DNA from: Nocardioides ferulae
GTDB lineage: Bacteria > Actinomycetota > Actinomycetes > Propionibacteriales > Nocardioidaceae
Direction: 5' to 3'
Assembly (NCBI RefSeq): GCF_003660455.1
Contig: NZ_QZVR01000002.1
Span: 496,001-560,000, forward strand
DNA length: 64,000 bases
The notes beneath the pieces were generated by a model. It was not told the DNA's origin and ran no database searches. It saw only the letters and a program-made list of their open reading frames with translations. Shown here in pieces: positions 14,079 to 22,876 of the stretch. Every line of letters starts with the position of its first letter. The stretch's first letter is position 1. A program made the translations under genes and the position numbers.

Positions 14079-16139
14079 ATCGACAGCACGTACAACGCCG
14101 CCCACCTCCTGGTCCTCGAGGGCCTCGAGGCCGTGCGCAAGCGCCCCGGCATGTACATCGGCTCGACCGACACCCGCGGCCTCATGCACTGCCTGTGGGA
14201 GATCATCGACAACGGCGTGGACGAGGCGCTGGCCGGCCACGCCCAGCGGGTCGAGGTCACCTTGCACCCCGACGGCTCCGCCGAGGTGCACGACGACGGC
14301 CGGGGCATCCCCACCGACAAGGAGCCCCGCACCGGGCTTCCGGGCGTCGAGGTGGTGGCGACCAAGCTGCACGCGGGCGGCAAGTTCGGCGGGGGCTCCT
14401 ACAACGCCTCCGGAGGGCTGCACGGGGTCGGCCTCTCGGTGGTCAACGCGCTGTCCTCGCGCATGGACATCGACGTCCAGCGGTCGCCGTCCGAGCAGGG
14501 GCTGTCCTTCCGCCGCGGCGTCCCGGGAGTCTTCGACGCCGACGGGCCGGGGGCGGGCTTCGAGGCGCGCTCGGGGCTGACCCGCAAGGGCGGCCGGGTG
14601 GCCAAGGGCCGCAGCGGCACCCGCATCCGCTTCTGGCCCGACCGCCAGATCTTCACCAAGGAGGCCACGTTCGAACTCGAGGGCCTGCTGGGCCGGGCCC
14701 GGCAGACCTCGTTCATCGTGCCCGGCCTCGAGCTGGTGATCCGCGACCTGCGCGGCGACACCCCGGTCGAGGAGAAGTTCCGCCACGAGGGCGGCATCGC
14801 CGAGTTCGTCGAGTACCTCTCCGCCGACCAGCCGGTCACCGACGTGCTCCGCCTGCAGGGCACCGGCAGCTTCACCGAGACCGTCCCGATGCTCGACGAC
14901 CACGGACAGATGACCCCGCAGGACGTCGACCGCGAGCTGGTGGTCGACATCGCCGTCCGCTGGGGCACCGGCTACGACACCTCGCTCCGCTCGTTCGTCA
15001 ACGTCATCGCGACCCCCAAGGGCGGCACCCACGTGTCGGGGTTCGAGGCCGCGCTCACCAAGCCCTTCAACGACGCCATGCGCTCGGCCAAGGTGCTGCG
15101 CGCCGCCGACCTCGACGTGATCAAGGAGGACGTGCTCGAGGGGCTCACCGGGGTGGTCACGGTCCGCCTGGCCGAGCCCCAGTTCGAGGGGCAGACCAAG
15201 GAGATCCTCGGCACGCCCGCGGTCCGCAGCGAGGTGCGCAAGATCGTCGCGAAGCAGCTGACCGCCTTCCTCACCAGCAGCAACCGGGCCCAGAAGGCCC
15301 AGGCCAAGCTGCTCATGGAGAAGGTCGCCGGGGCGGCCAAGACCCGGATCACGGCCCGCCAGCACAAGGAGACCCAGCGTCGCAAGAACGCCCTGGAGTC
15401 CTCGACGCTGCCGTCCAAGCTCGCCGACTGCCGCTCGGGCGACAACGACCGCAGCGAGCTGTTCATCGTCGAGGGAGACTCGGCGCTCGGCACCGCGAAG
15501 CTCGCCCGCAACTCCGAGTTCCAGGCGCTGCTGCCGATCCGCGGCAAGATCCTCAACGTTCAGAAGGCCTCGGTCGGCGACATGTTGAAGAACGCCGAGT
15601 GCGCCTCGATCATCCAGGTGGTCGGCGCCGGCTCCGGGCGCACGTTCGACATCGAGGCCCGCCGCTACGGCCGGATCATCTTCATGGCCGACGCCGACTC
15701 CGACGGCGCCCACATCCGCTGCCTGCTGGCGACGCTGTTCTTCAAGTACATGCCCGACCTGATCGCCGAGGGCCGTGTCTTCTCCGCGGTGCCGCCGCTG
15801 CACCGCATCGAGATCTCCAACCCGAAGAAGGGTCAGGACAAGTACGTCTACACCTACTCCGACGACGAGCTGCAGCGCCGGCTGGCGGAGCTGAAGAAGA
15901 AGAACGTGCGCTGGAAGGACCCCGTCCAGCGCTACAAGGGTCTCGGTGAGATGGACGCCGACCAGCTGGCCGAGACCACGATGGACCCCCGCCACCGGAC
16001 CCTCCGCCGGATCACCGTCGACGACGCGGAGGCCGCGGCGCAGGTCTTCGAGCTGTTGATGGGCTCGGAGGTGGCGCCGCGCAAGGAGTTCATCGTGCAA
16101 GGGGCTTACGAGGTCGACGTCGAGGCGCTCGACGCCTGA
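14079..16139 (+). CDS. parE: DNA topoisomerase IV subunit B (type IIA topoisomerase ATPase subunit)
   Basis: ATPase subunit of topoisomerase IV, partner of the subunit at 20241-22736, which decatenates chromosomes. About 686 aa. GHKL ATPase: HLLVLEGLEAVRKRPGMYIG, EIIDNGVDEALAGHA, HDDGRGIPTD, GGLHGVGLSVVNAL. TOPRIM: FIVEGDSALGTAKLARN, LLPIRGKILNVQKAS and MADADSDGAHIRCLL, then the C-terminal QRYKGLGEMDADQLAETTMD. The start is uncertain. No ATG, GTG or TTG occurs between GTG 13953 and the conserved domain. I place it at ATC 14079 after AGGAG; the alternative is GTG 13953, whose extra 42 residues look non-conserved, or a frameshift in the sequence. Confidence 0.93.
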   Translation: MDSTYNAAHLLVLEGLEAVRKRPGMYIGSTDTRGLMHCLWEIIDNGVDEALAGHAQRVEVTLHPDGSAEVHDDGRGIPTDKEPRTGLPGVEVVATKLHAGGKFGGGSYNASGGLHGVGLSVVNALSSRMDIDVQRSPSEQGLSFRRGVPGVFDADGPGAGFEARSGLTRKGGRVAKGRSGTRIRFWPDRQIFTKEATFELEGLLGRARQTSFIVPGLELVIRDLRGDTPVEEKFRHEGGIAEFVEYLSADQPVTDVLRLQGTGSFTETVPMLDDHGQMTPQDVDRELVVDIAVRWGTGYDTSLRSFVNVIATPKGGTHVSGFEAALTKPFNDAMRSAKVLRAADLDVIKEDVLEGLTGVVTVRLAEPQFEGQTKEILGTPAVRSEVRKIVAKQLTAFLTSSNRAQKAQAKLLMEKVAGAAKTRITARQHKETQRRKNALESSTLPSKLADCRSGDNDRSELFIVEGDSALGTAKLARNSEFQALLPIRGKILNVQKASVGDMLKNAECASIIQVVGAGSGRTFDIEARRYGRIIFMADADSDGAHIRCLLATLFFKYMPDLIAEGRVFSAVPPLHRIEISNPKKGQDKYVYTYSDDELQRRLAELKKKNVRWKDPVQRYKGLGEMDADQLAETTMDPRHRTLRRITVDDAEAAAQVFELLMGSEVAPRKEFIVQGAYEVDVEALDA

Positions 16140-16235
16140 TCCGGGGACGATCCGGGCCTGTGGGCTCCGGCGCGACGCGGCGGAGCCTCGCTGCTAACGT
16201 GTCCGCGCATCGATCGCGCCTACTCGGGGGGACTC

Positions 16236-16841
16236 ATGAGCGACCAGAACGGACCGTCCGCTCCGGGACCGTGGGGCGAGCAGCCCCCGCAGCCGTACGC
16301 CGGGCCCTACGGGTCGCCGTACGGTCCGGGGCAGCCGGGCCCCCAGGGGCAGCCGCCGGGCTACTACCAGCCACCGCCGGCGAAGAAGTCCCGGGCGGTC
16401 TGGTGGATCCTGGGCGGGCTCGGTGTCGTGCTGCTGGTCGGTCTGGGCGGCTGCCTCGCGCTCGTGGGCCTGTTCGTCAACGAGATCGACGAGACCATCG
16501 AGGAGGCCACCGCCCGGCCCGAGCCGCAGCAGGTGGCCGAGGGGGAGTCCTTCACCTTCGACGGCTTCGAGTTCGACGAGGGCTGGCGGGTGGCCACCGA
16601 CGAGTACGACAGGTTGTCCATCAAGGGGCTGCGGGCCACCAACGTCGAGAACGACGACCTGCCCGGGGCCGGCTCCAGCGCCACGCTCACCTTCAAGCTG
16701 ATGGACGGCACCGAGAACCTCGCCGAGATCTCCTGCTCGAGCAACCGGCTCGACGAGGGCCAGTCGTCCGCGATGGACTGCTTCTCCAGCGACGAGATAC
16801 CGCCCGCCTACGAGACGATCAGCGTCTCGAGCTCCTGGTGA
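16236..16841 (+). CDS. Proline-rich membrane-anchored hypothetical protein
   Basis: 201 aa. Residues 1-50 are Pro/Gly/Tyr-rich and cytosolic (PYAGPYGSPYGPGQPGP). One membrane segment follows, VWWILGGLGVVLLVGLGGCL (about 51-72), then an extracellular domain of about 130 residues with QVAEGESFTFDGFEFDEGW, a pattern like small beta-sandwich proteins of Gram-positive bacteria (for example DUF4352-like), without a firm match. TAACGT (16195-16200) is a possible -10 box, and a G-run precedes ATG 16236. Its stop overlaps the next small membrane protein gene (GTGA). Confidence 0.7.
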   Translation: MSDQNGPSAPGPWGEQPPQPYAGPYGSPYGPGQPGPQGQPPGYYQPPPAKKSRAVWWILGGLGVVLLVGLGGCLALVGLFVNEIDETIEEATARPEPQQVAEGESFTFDGFEFDEGWRVATDEYDRLSIKGLRATNVENDDLPGAGSSATLTFKLMDGTENLAEISCSSNRLDEGQSSAMDCFSSDEIPPAYETISVSSSW

Positions 16842-17113
16842 CCACCATGCTCGAGGTGGTTCGCCTGGCCGGGCGCCTGATGACCGCCTCGGGCGTGACG
16901 ATGGTGCTGCTCGCGATCGTCGCGCACGGAGCCGGCGAGCCGCGCGACGGCGGCAGCTGGAACACGCACGGCGACGCCACGTGGGTGCTCGCGGTGCTCG
17001 GCAGCCTGCTGCTCGTCAACGGGCTCATCGTGCTGTGGTGGCAGCGCGAGCGAGAGATCGAGGAGGAGGAGCGTGCGCGACTCGAGCAGGCTCGCCGAGC
17101 CTCGCCGGAGTGA
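16838..17113 (+). CDS. Small two-helix membrane protein, hypothetical
   Basis: 91 aa, or 88 aa if ATG 16847 is used. Two hydrophobic helices (TASGVTMVLLAIVAHGAG and WVLAVLGSLLLVNGLIVLWW) and a charged C-terminal cytosolic helix, REREIEEEERARLEQARR. I do not recognise the family. The GTG at 16838 overlaps the upstream stop (GTGA), so it is probably translated with the preceding membrane protein, and the two may work together. It ends 6 bp from the convergent carbonic anhydrase gene. Confidence 0.65.
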   Translation: MTTMLEVVRLAGRLMTASGVTMVLLAIVAHGAGEPRDGGSWNTHGDATWVLAVLGSLLLVNGLIVLWWQREREIEEEERARLEQARRASPE

Positions 17114-17119
17114 CGCCGA

Positions 17120-17647
17120 TCAGGCCTGCCGGTCCAGGAGCCCGGTGTCGACGTCGTAGACGAAGCCGGCGACCTTGACCGTCTCGGGCACCAGCGGGTG
17201 CGAGCGGACCTTCTGCACGTCCTCGGTGAGCGCGGCGACCTGGTCGGCGATCACGTGGAACGGCTGCCACGAGGCGTCCTGGCCGGCCGACTCGGTCACC
17301 CTGCGGCGCAGCTCGGCCTCGGTGTTCGAGGCGACCGCACAGCGGGTGTGGGGCACGATCAGCACCCGCTCAACACCCAGCAGGTGGACGCCGAGCACCA
17401 GCGCCTCCATCGCCTGCGGGGTGACGCGGCCGCCGGGGTTGCGGAAGATCTTGGCGTCGCCGTGGTCGAGCCCGAGCATCCGCAGCGGGTCGATGCGCGA
17501 GTCCATGCAGGTCACGATCGCGACCCCGGCGCGAGCCACGCCGTCGAAGCCGCCGAGGTCGAAGTCGGCGGCGAAGTCTCGGTTCGCGGCGAGCAGGTCG
17601 TCGAAGTCGGCGTCGGGGCCAGGGGTGAGGTCAGCCGGGGCGGTCAT
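17120..17647 (-). CDS. Beta-carbonic anhydrase
   Basis: Zinc enzyme converting CO2 and bicarbonate. 175 aa from ATG 17647 (MTAPADLTPGPDADFDDLL), close to other actinobacterial beta-class enzymes. Zinc ligands seen: Cys47 in VTCMDSR, His100 and Cys103 in VPHTRC. The Asp49-Arg51 pair that gates the zinc is present. RNPGGRVT is the conserved substrate-side loop. His-Thr-Arg-Cys replaces the more usual His-Thr-Gly/Asp-Cys. An upstream in-frame start at 17683 is possible but adds poorly conserved residues. Confidence 0.92.
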   Translation of the reverse strand: MTAPADLTPGPDADFDDLLAANRDFAADFDLGGFDGVARAGVAIVTCMDSRIDPLRMLGLDHGDAKIFRNPGGRVTPQAMEALVLGVHLLGVERVLIVPHTRCAVASNTEAELRRRVTESAGQDASWQPFHVIADQVAALTEDVQKVRSHPLVPETVKVAGFVYDVDTGLLDRQA

Positions 17648-17734
17648 GGCCGGAAGGTATCCAAACCGGGTCGGCGCGTGCACCCGGGGATCGAAGGATG
17701 GGCGTGACGTGCGCCACTAGGCGCGGCCTCAGGC

Positions 17735-19510
17735 TCAGCCGGCGGCGCGCAGCGACTCGGCCGTGTCGATCTCGCGGGTGTCGGCACCGCGGAAGAGCAG
17801 CAGGGCGAGCCCGGCGGCGACCAGCGCGCACACCGCCGCCCCGAGGAACACGGTGTGCTCCTGGGCGATGCCCGCGGACCGGATCAGGTCGGTGAACTCC
17901 GCGCACCGGGTGCTCCCGTCGCACACCTCCCGGGCCGGGGGCAGGTCGGCCTGCTCGGCGTAATAGGCGCGCAGCCCCAGGGTGGTCAGCGCGGAGATGC
18001 CCACCAGCATGCCGACCATCCGGGCCACCACGACCATGGCGCTGACCACGCCGTGCACGGCATGCTCGGTGGCCGCCAGGACGGCCGCGTTGACCGGCGC
18101 GAGGGCCAGCCCGAAGCCCAGGCCGCCGAGCACGAGCGGGATCGTGGCCGTCCACTGCTCGAGGCTGTCGAACTCCCAGCGCGACATCAGCCAGAACCCG
18201 ACCGCGGCCGACGCCATGCCGACCGCGGTGACCGGCCCCGACCCGAGGCGGCGAGTGAGGTAGCCGCCCGCCACCGCGCCGACCGGCAGCGCCACCAGGA
18301 AGCGCAGCAGCACCAGCGCGGCCGCGAGCTGGGAGTCGGGGTGCACGGTGGTGCGGGCGAAGAGCGGGATGTCGATCAGCGCCGCGATCAGCGCGGCGCC
18401 CACGAAGAAGCTGACCAGGACCGCCCCCCACGCGGGGGTACGCCGCAGCGCGCCGCGCGGGAGCAGCGGTGCCTGCGCCCGCCGCAGGTGCACGACGAAT
18501 CCGGCGCCGGCCAGCCCGGAGCCGAGGAGGTACCACCATCCGCGGTCGGAGAAGACCTGGATCTCGGGATCGGCGGTCGCGAACGCCAACACCACGCCGC
18601 CCAGCGCGATCGCTAGCAGGGTGGCCCCGCCCAGGTCGGCCTCGCGCGCGGCCCCCCACCAGCCGCGCAGGTCGACCAGCGGGCGCCGGGCGGTCAGCCA
18701 GCGGGCCAGGGTCAGCAGCGCCGCGGCGACCGTCGCCAGCCCGAGCGGGGTCAGCCACCGTCCGTCGCCGGCGTACGGGATGAAGAGCTGGCCCCAGTAG
18801 AGGTCGCGGAGTACGTCGGGAGGGCGGACGAACAGCAGCCCGCCCAGGAGCAGCGTCGCCGTCCCGAAGACCGCCCCGAGGAGGTCGAAGCGGCCAGGAG
18901 CCGGCTCGGGTGCGGAGCCGGACCGTCGGCCCAGGGCGCGCACCGCGGCGGCCAGGGCCAGGCCCACGGCGAGGTTGAGCAGGAAGATGCCGCGCCAGTC
19001 GGCCAGCGCCAGCACGACGGCGCCGAGGAGCGGACCCACGACGCTGCCGATCTCCTGGACGGCCGAGACGACCCCCAGCGGTACCGCGCGGCGGTGGGGT
19101 GGGTAGAGGTCGGCCACCAGAGCCAGGGTGGCCGGCACCAGGCCGCCGCCGCCGACCCCTTGGAGGAACCGGCCGGCCACCATCGACGGCATGTCGTAGG
19201 CGAGCGTGGTCACCAGCGACCCGAACGCGAAGAGCACGAGGCCGGCGACCAGGACCGGCAGCCGGCCCCGCAGGTCGGCGATCCGGCCGATCAGGGGCAG
19301 CATCGCCACGTAGCCGAGGAGGAAGCCGGAGACGATCGGTGCGGCGCGCTGCAGCTCGTCGATCGGGATGCCCGCGTCGGTCATCATGTCCGGCAGGGCC
19401 AGCACCACGACGTAGGTGTCGGCCGCGGCGAACGCGACCGCCACCGCGGCCAGCGCGAGCAGCAGCCCCTCGGCGCGGCCGGGGCCGGTCTCCCCCCGGG
19501 CCCCGGTCAC
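17735..19510 (-). CDS. MFS transporter, P55/DHA2-like exporter
   Basis: Major facilitator with about 14 predicted membrane helices, 591 aa. Motif A-like GRIADLRGRLPVL between helices 2 and 3, and GRFLQGVGGGGLVPATLALV (motif C-like region) are clear. It is co-transcribed with, and overlaps by GTGA, the LprG-like lipoprotein gene. In mycobacteria the LprG/P55 (Rv1411c/Rv1410c) pair exports lipids such as triacylglycerides and lipoarabinomannan species; here an analogous lipid export role is inferred from that pairing. GTG 19510 is the start. Its C-terminus ends with a short charged tail, DTREIDTAESLRAAG. Confidence 0.88.
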   Translation of the reverse strand: MTGARGETGPGRAEGLLLALAAVAVAFAAADTYVVVLALPDMMTDAGIPIDELQRAAPIVSGFLLGYVAMLPLIGRIADLRGRLPVLVAGLVLFAFGSLVTTLAYDMPSMVAGRFLQGVGGGGLVPATLALVADLYPPHRRAVPLGVVSAVQEIGSVVGPLLGAVVLALADWRGIFLLNLAVGLALAAAVRALGRRSGSAPEPAPGRFDLLGAVFGTATLLLGGLLFVRPPDVLRDLYWGQLFIPYAGDGRWLTPLGLATVAAALLTLARWLTARRPLVDLRGWWGAAREADLGGATLLAIALGGVVLAFATADPEIQVFSDRGWWYLLGSGLAGAGFVVHLRRAQAPLLPRGALRRTPAWGAVLVSFFVGAALIAALIDIPLFARTTVHPDSQLAAALVLLRFLVALPVGAVAGGYLTRRLGSGPVTAVGMASAAVGFWLMSRWEFDSLEQWTATIPLVLGGLGFGLALAPVNAAVLAATEHAVHGVVSAMVVVARMVGMLVGISALTTLGLRAYYAEQADLPPAREVCDGSTRCAEFTDLIRSAGIAQEHTVFLGAAVCALVAAGLALLLFRGADTREIDTAESLRAAG

Positions 19511-20235
19511 GGAGCGGTGATCTCCTGCTCGACGCCGTAGTCGGTGAAGCCGAGGGTGTAGGTCACCGGGTCGGCGTCGGCGTAGAAGGCACCGGTCAGC
19601 ACCACCTCGCGGAGCTCGTCGTCGTCGGTGACGGTGTAGGTCGCCTCGAAGTCGCCGGAGGCGCTGGGGATGATCGGGGCGACCACGTCGCCGGGCACCG
19701 TGCCGGTGTACTCGGTGAGCACCTCGGCGTTGTCCTCGCCGCCGCGGACCGACTCACCCTTCTCGACGTCGCCGGTGGCGGTGAGCAGGGAGGAGAAGCC
19801 GTCGTCGGGGCTCATCAGCTCGGCAGGGTCGGGCGCGCCGTACTCGGCGGGGTCGATCTCCTGCCACCCGGTGGTGAGTGGCAGCTGGGCGTAGACCACG
19901 CCGTCGACCGCGACCACCGGGACGTCGGGCTCGAACGCGCCGATCGGCACGGTGATCGAGCCCTCGAAGGCCGGGGCGCGGGTGCCGACGCCCTCCGCCG
20001 AGAGCAGCCCTTCGACGCCGTCGGGCAGCTCGTCGGTGCGCAGTGTGATGCGCACGCCGTCGGCCTCGTCGAAGGTCTGCTTGGCGGCGGCGAGCACCTC
20101 CTCGGGGCTCCGGTCGTCGTCCCCGCCGCCGACGTCGCCGGTGCAGGCGACCAGCACCGGAGCGAGGGCGACCGCGACCACCGCGATGAGGGCGGCGCGG
20201 CGACGGGGTGGGCGGGAGGAGCGCAGCGAGCTCAT
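19507..20235 (-). CDS. LppX/LprAFG-family lipoprotein (LprG-like)
   Basis: Exported lipoprotein of 242 aa. The signal peptide is MSSLRSSRPPRRRAALIAVV (start) ending in a lipobox APVLVAC with lipidated Cys31. The mature domain resembles the LppX/LprG fold that holds acyl chains: AKQTFDEADGVRITL, VDGVVYAQLPLTTGWQEIDP and a C-terminal VTYTLGFTDYG. ATG 20235 is preferred; GTG 20244 is 9 nt upstream. It lies 5 bp after parC and its stop overlaps the exporter gene, so it probably delivers a lipid or glycolipid to, or receives it from, that exporter. Confidence 0.87.
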   Translation of the reverse strand: MSSLRSSRPPRRRAALIAVVAVALAPVLVACTGDVGGGDDDRSPEEVLAAAKQTFDEADGVRITLRTDELPDGVEGLLSAEGVGTRAPAFEGSITVPIGAFEPDVPVVAVDGVVYAQLPLTTGWQEIDPAEYGAPDPAELMSPDDGFSSLLTATGDVEKGESVRGGEDNAEVLTEYTGTVPGDVVAPIIPSASGDFEATYTVTDDDELREVVLTGAFYADADPVTYTLGFTDYGVEQEITAP

Positions 20236-20240
20236 GGGCG

Positions 20241-22736
20241 TCACCCTTGCACACCGCCGGTCGCGGTGCCGCCGGCGATCGGGCGGGCGGCGACCGGCCC
20301 CGCACAGGCCACGATCGGCTGGCTGCCGGGCAGTCCCGAGCCGTCGCGACGTCCGGTCGCCGGCGGCAGGTCGACCGGAGCGCCACTGGCCGCGGCGGCG
20401 CGCGCCGGGGCGGCTCCCACCCAGGCGAAGACCAGGGTGTCCTCGCCCTTGAGGAAGCGGTGGCAGCGGACCCCGCCGGTGGCCCGGCCCTTGGCGGGGT
20501 ACTCGCTGAACGGGGTCACCTTGACCGCGCCCGGTTCGGTGCCGGGCAGGGCGGTGGAGGCTCCGGAGACGGTGACGACGACGGAGCCCTCCGGCGCGTC
20601 GGGGTCGACCGCGCCGAACCAGGCGACGTGCTGGCCGGCGTTGACCCGGATGCCGGCGATGCCGCCTCCGGTCCGGCCCTGCGGCCGGACCCCGTCGGCG
20701 GCGAAGTGCAGCAGTTGCGCGTCGGAGGTGACGAAGCACAGCGCCTCCCGGCCGGTGACCAGCTCGAGGGCGCCGACGACCTCGTCGCCGTCGGCCAGCC
20801 GCACCACCTCCCACTCGTCGCGGCCCAGCACCTCGGGGTTGACCCGCTTGACCACGCCCTGGCGGGTGCCCAGCGCCAGGCCGGGGCCGTCGCCGGTCAG
20901 CGTGCAGAGACCCAGCAGCCGCTCGCCGGCGTCGAGCGCGAGGATCTCGGAGACCGGGAGGCCACCGGCCAGGTGCGGGTCGTTGGCGGTGCCGGGCAGC
21001 TGGGGCAGCTCGAGCACCCCGATCTTGACCAGCCGGCCACGGCTGGTCAGCCCTCCGACCTCGCCGCGCGCGGTCGCGCGGACGGCCGAGACCACCACGT
21101 CGTGGTTGGCCCGGCCCTCGCCCTGGCCCGGGGCCTCGTCGGTGGCGGTGCGGGCCAGGAGCCCGCTGGAGGAGAGGTAGACCAGACACGGGTCGTCGGC
21201 CACCTCCAACGGCGCCGCGGCGGTCACCGGCGCGCCCGCGGACTCCAGCAGCACGGTGCGGCGCGGCGTCCCGAAGGTCTTGGCGACCTCGGCCAGCTCC
21301 TCGGAGACGACGGTACGCAGCAGCGCGTCGTCGGCGAGGATCGCGTCGAGCTCGTCGATGGTGTGCCGCAGCTCCTCGGACTCCTTCTCCAGCTCGATGC
21401 GGGAGAACTTGGTCAGCCTGCGCAGCGGCATGTCGAGGATGTAGTCGGCCTGCACCTCGGTGAGGTCGAAGACGGCGGTCAGCCGCTCCTTGGCGGCCGC
21501 GGCGTTCTCCGAGGAGCGGATCACCGCGATCACCTCGTCGATGTCGAGGATCGCGATCAGCAGGCCGTCGACCAGGTGCAGCCGGTCGGCGGCCTTCGTG
21601 CGCCGGAACACCGAGCGGCGGCGGACGACGTCGAAGCGGTGGTCCAAGAAGACCTGGAGCAGCTCCTTGAGGCCGAGGGTGCGCGGCTGGCCCTCGACCA
21701 GCGCCACCGTGTTGATGCCGAAGGAGTCCTCCATCGGGGTGAGCTTGTAGAGCTGTTCGAGCAGGGCCTCGGGCACGAAGCCGTTCTTGACCTCGATCAC
21801 CAGGCGCAGCCCCTTGGCCCGGTCGGTGAGGTCCTTGACGTCCGAGATGCCCTGCAGCTTCTTGGCCTGCACGAGCACCTTGATCCGCTCGACCACCCGC
21901 TCGGTGCCCACGCCGTAGGGCAGCTCGGTGACCACGATGCCCTTGCGCCGGGGGGTGATGCTCTCGACCCGGGCGGTGGCCCGCATCCGGAACGTGCCCC
22001 GACCGGTCTCGTAGGCGTCGCGCACGCCGTCGAGGCCGACGATCTTGCCGCCGGTGGGCAGGTCGGGACCCGGCATGAACCGCATCAGGTCGTCGACGTT
22101 CGCCTCGGGGTGCCGGATCAGGTGGCGCAGCGCCTGCACCACCTCGACCAGGTTGTGCGGGGCGATGTTGGTGGCCATCCCGACGGCGATGCCGGTGGTG
22201 CCGTTGACGATCAGGTTCGGGATCGCCGCGGGCAGCACCGCCGGCTCGGTCTCGCGGGAGTCGTAGTTGGGCTTGAAGTCGACGGTGTCCTCGTCGATCG
22301 AGGCGGTCATCGCGACCGCCGCCGGCGCCATCCGGCACTCGGTGTAGCGCATCGCGGCGGGGGAGTCGTCGGGGGAGCCGAAGTTGCCGTGCCCGTCGAT
22401 CATCGGCAGCCGCATCGACCACGGCTGCGCCATCCGCACCAGCGCGTCGTAGATCGCGCTGTCGCCGTGCGGGTGCAGCTTGCCCATCACCTCACCGACC
22501 ACGCGCGCGCTCTTGACGTGGCCGCGGTCGGGCCGCAGGCCCATGTCGTTCATCGTGTAGAGGATCCGCCGCTGCACCGGCTTGAGGCCGTCGCGGGCGT
22601 CGGGGAGCGCGCGGGAGTAGATCACCGAGTAGGCGTACTCGAGGAACGAGGAGCGCATCTCGTCACCGACGTCGATGTCGAGGATGTGCTCCTCGAAGTC
22701 TTCGGGGAGCTCCTGGGGTGGGGTACGCCGTGCCAT
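20241..22736 (-). CDS. parC: DNA topoisomerase IV subunit A (type IIA topoisomerase cleavage subunit)
   Basis: DNA-cleaving subunit of topoisomerase IV. 831 aa. The catalytic Tyr131 is in [10 protein letters not shown]. The quinolone-determining region [17 protein letters not shown] keeps Ser93 and Asp97, the sensitive-type residues by GyrA comparison. The tower/coiled-coil region contains [19 protein letters not shown]. The C-terminal beta-pinwheel (about 510-831) has repeated blade motifs but no clear GyrA box QRRGGKG, which supports ParC rather than GyrA. Start ATG 22736. Together with parE near sigA this forms the second type II topoisomerase of the organism. Confidence 0.93.
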   Translation of the reverse strand: MARRTPPQELPEDFEEHILDIDVGDEMRSSFLEYAYSVIYSRALPDARDGLKPVQRRILYTMNDMGLRPDRGHVKSARVVGEVMGKLHPHGDSAIYDALVRMAQPWSMRLPMIDGHGNFGSPDDSPAAMRYTECRMAPAAVAMTASIDEDTVDFKPNYDSRETEPAVLPAAIPNLIVNGTTGIAVGMATNIAPHNLVEVVQALRHLIRHPEANVDDLMRFMPGPDLPTGGKIVGLDGVRDAYETGRGTFRMRATARVESITPRRKGIVVTELPYGVGTERVVERIKVLVQAKKLQGISDVKDLTDRAKGLRLVIEVKNGFVPEALLEQLYKLTPMEDSFGINTVALVEGQPRTLGLKELLQVFLDHRFDVVRRRSVFRRTKAADRLHLVDGLLIAILDIDEVIAVIRSSENAAAAKERLTAVFDLTEVQADYILDMPLRRLTKFSRIELEKESEELRHTIDELDAILADDALLRTVVSEELAEVAKTFGTPRRTVLLESAGAPVTAAAPLEVADDPCLVYLSSSGLLARTATDEAPGQGEGRANHDVVVSAVRATARGEVGGLTSRGRLVKIGVLELPQLPGTANDPHLAGGLPVSEILALDAGERLLGLCTLTGDGPGLALGTRQGVVKRVNPEVLGRDEWEVVRLADGDEVVGALELVTGREALCFVTSDAQLLHFAADGVRPQGRTGGGIAGIRVNAGQHVAWFGAVDPDAPEGSVVVTVSGASTALPGTEPGAVKVTPFSEYPAKGRATGGVRCHRFLKGEDTLVFAWVGAAPARAAAASGAPVDLPPATGRRDGSGLPGSQPIVACAGPVAARPIAGGTATGGVQG

Positions 22737-22864
22737 GGCGCCATTGTCGCCGGTGGCGGGCGCGAGCCCCGACGGGGCACGCCGCAGTGGGGTCGAGAAG
22801 GATCGAGCGGCCCGATCGGCGGGTGATGGCCGCGCAGCAGTCCACGGACTTGGGCGACATGGCC

Positions 22865-22870
22865 TAGATT
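22865..22870 (+). promoter_or_regulatory. -10 box, leaderless type
   Basis: TAGATT ending 6 nt before GTG 22877. With transcription starting 6-8 nt past the box, the mRNA would begin at or within a base or two of the start codon. Confidence 0.6.
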
Positions 22871-22876
22871 CGCGAC

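Noticed and set aside
14018..15949. Plus-strand second frame over parE starting at GTG 14018
   Set aside because: Out-of-frame shadow of parE. Only its start is of interest, as a possible sign of an indel, and is noted under findings.
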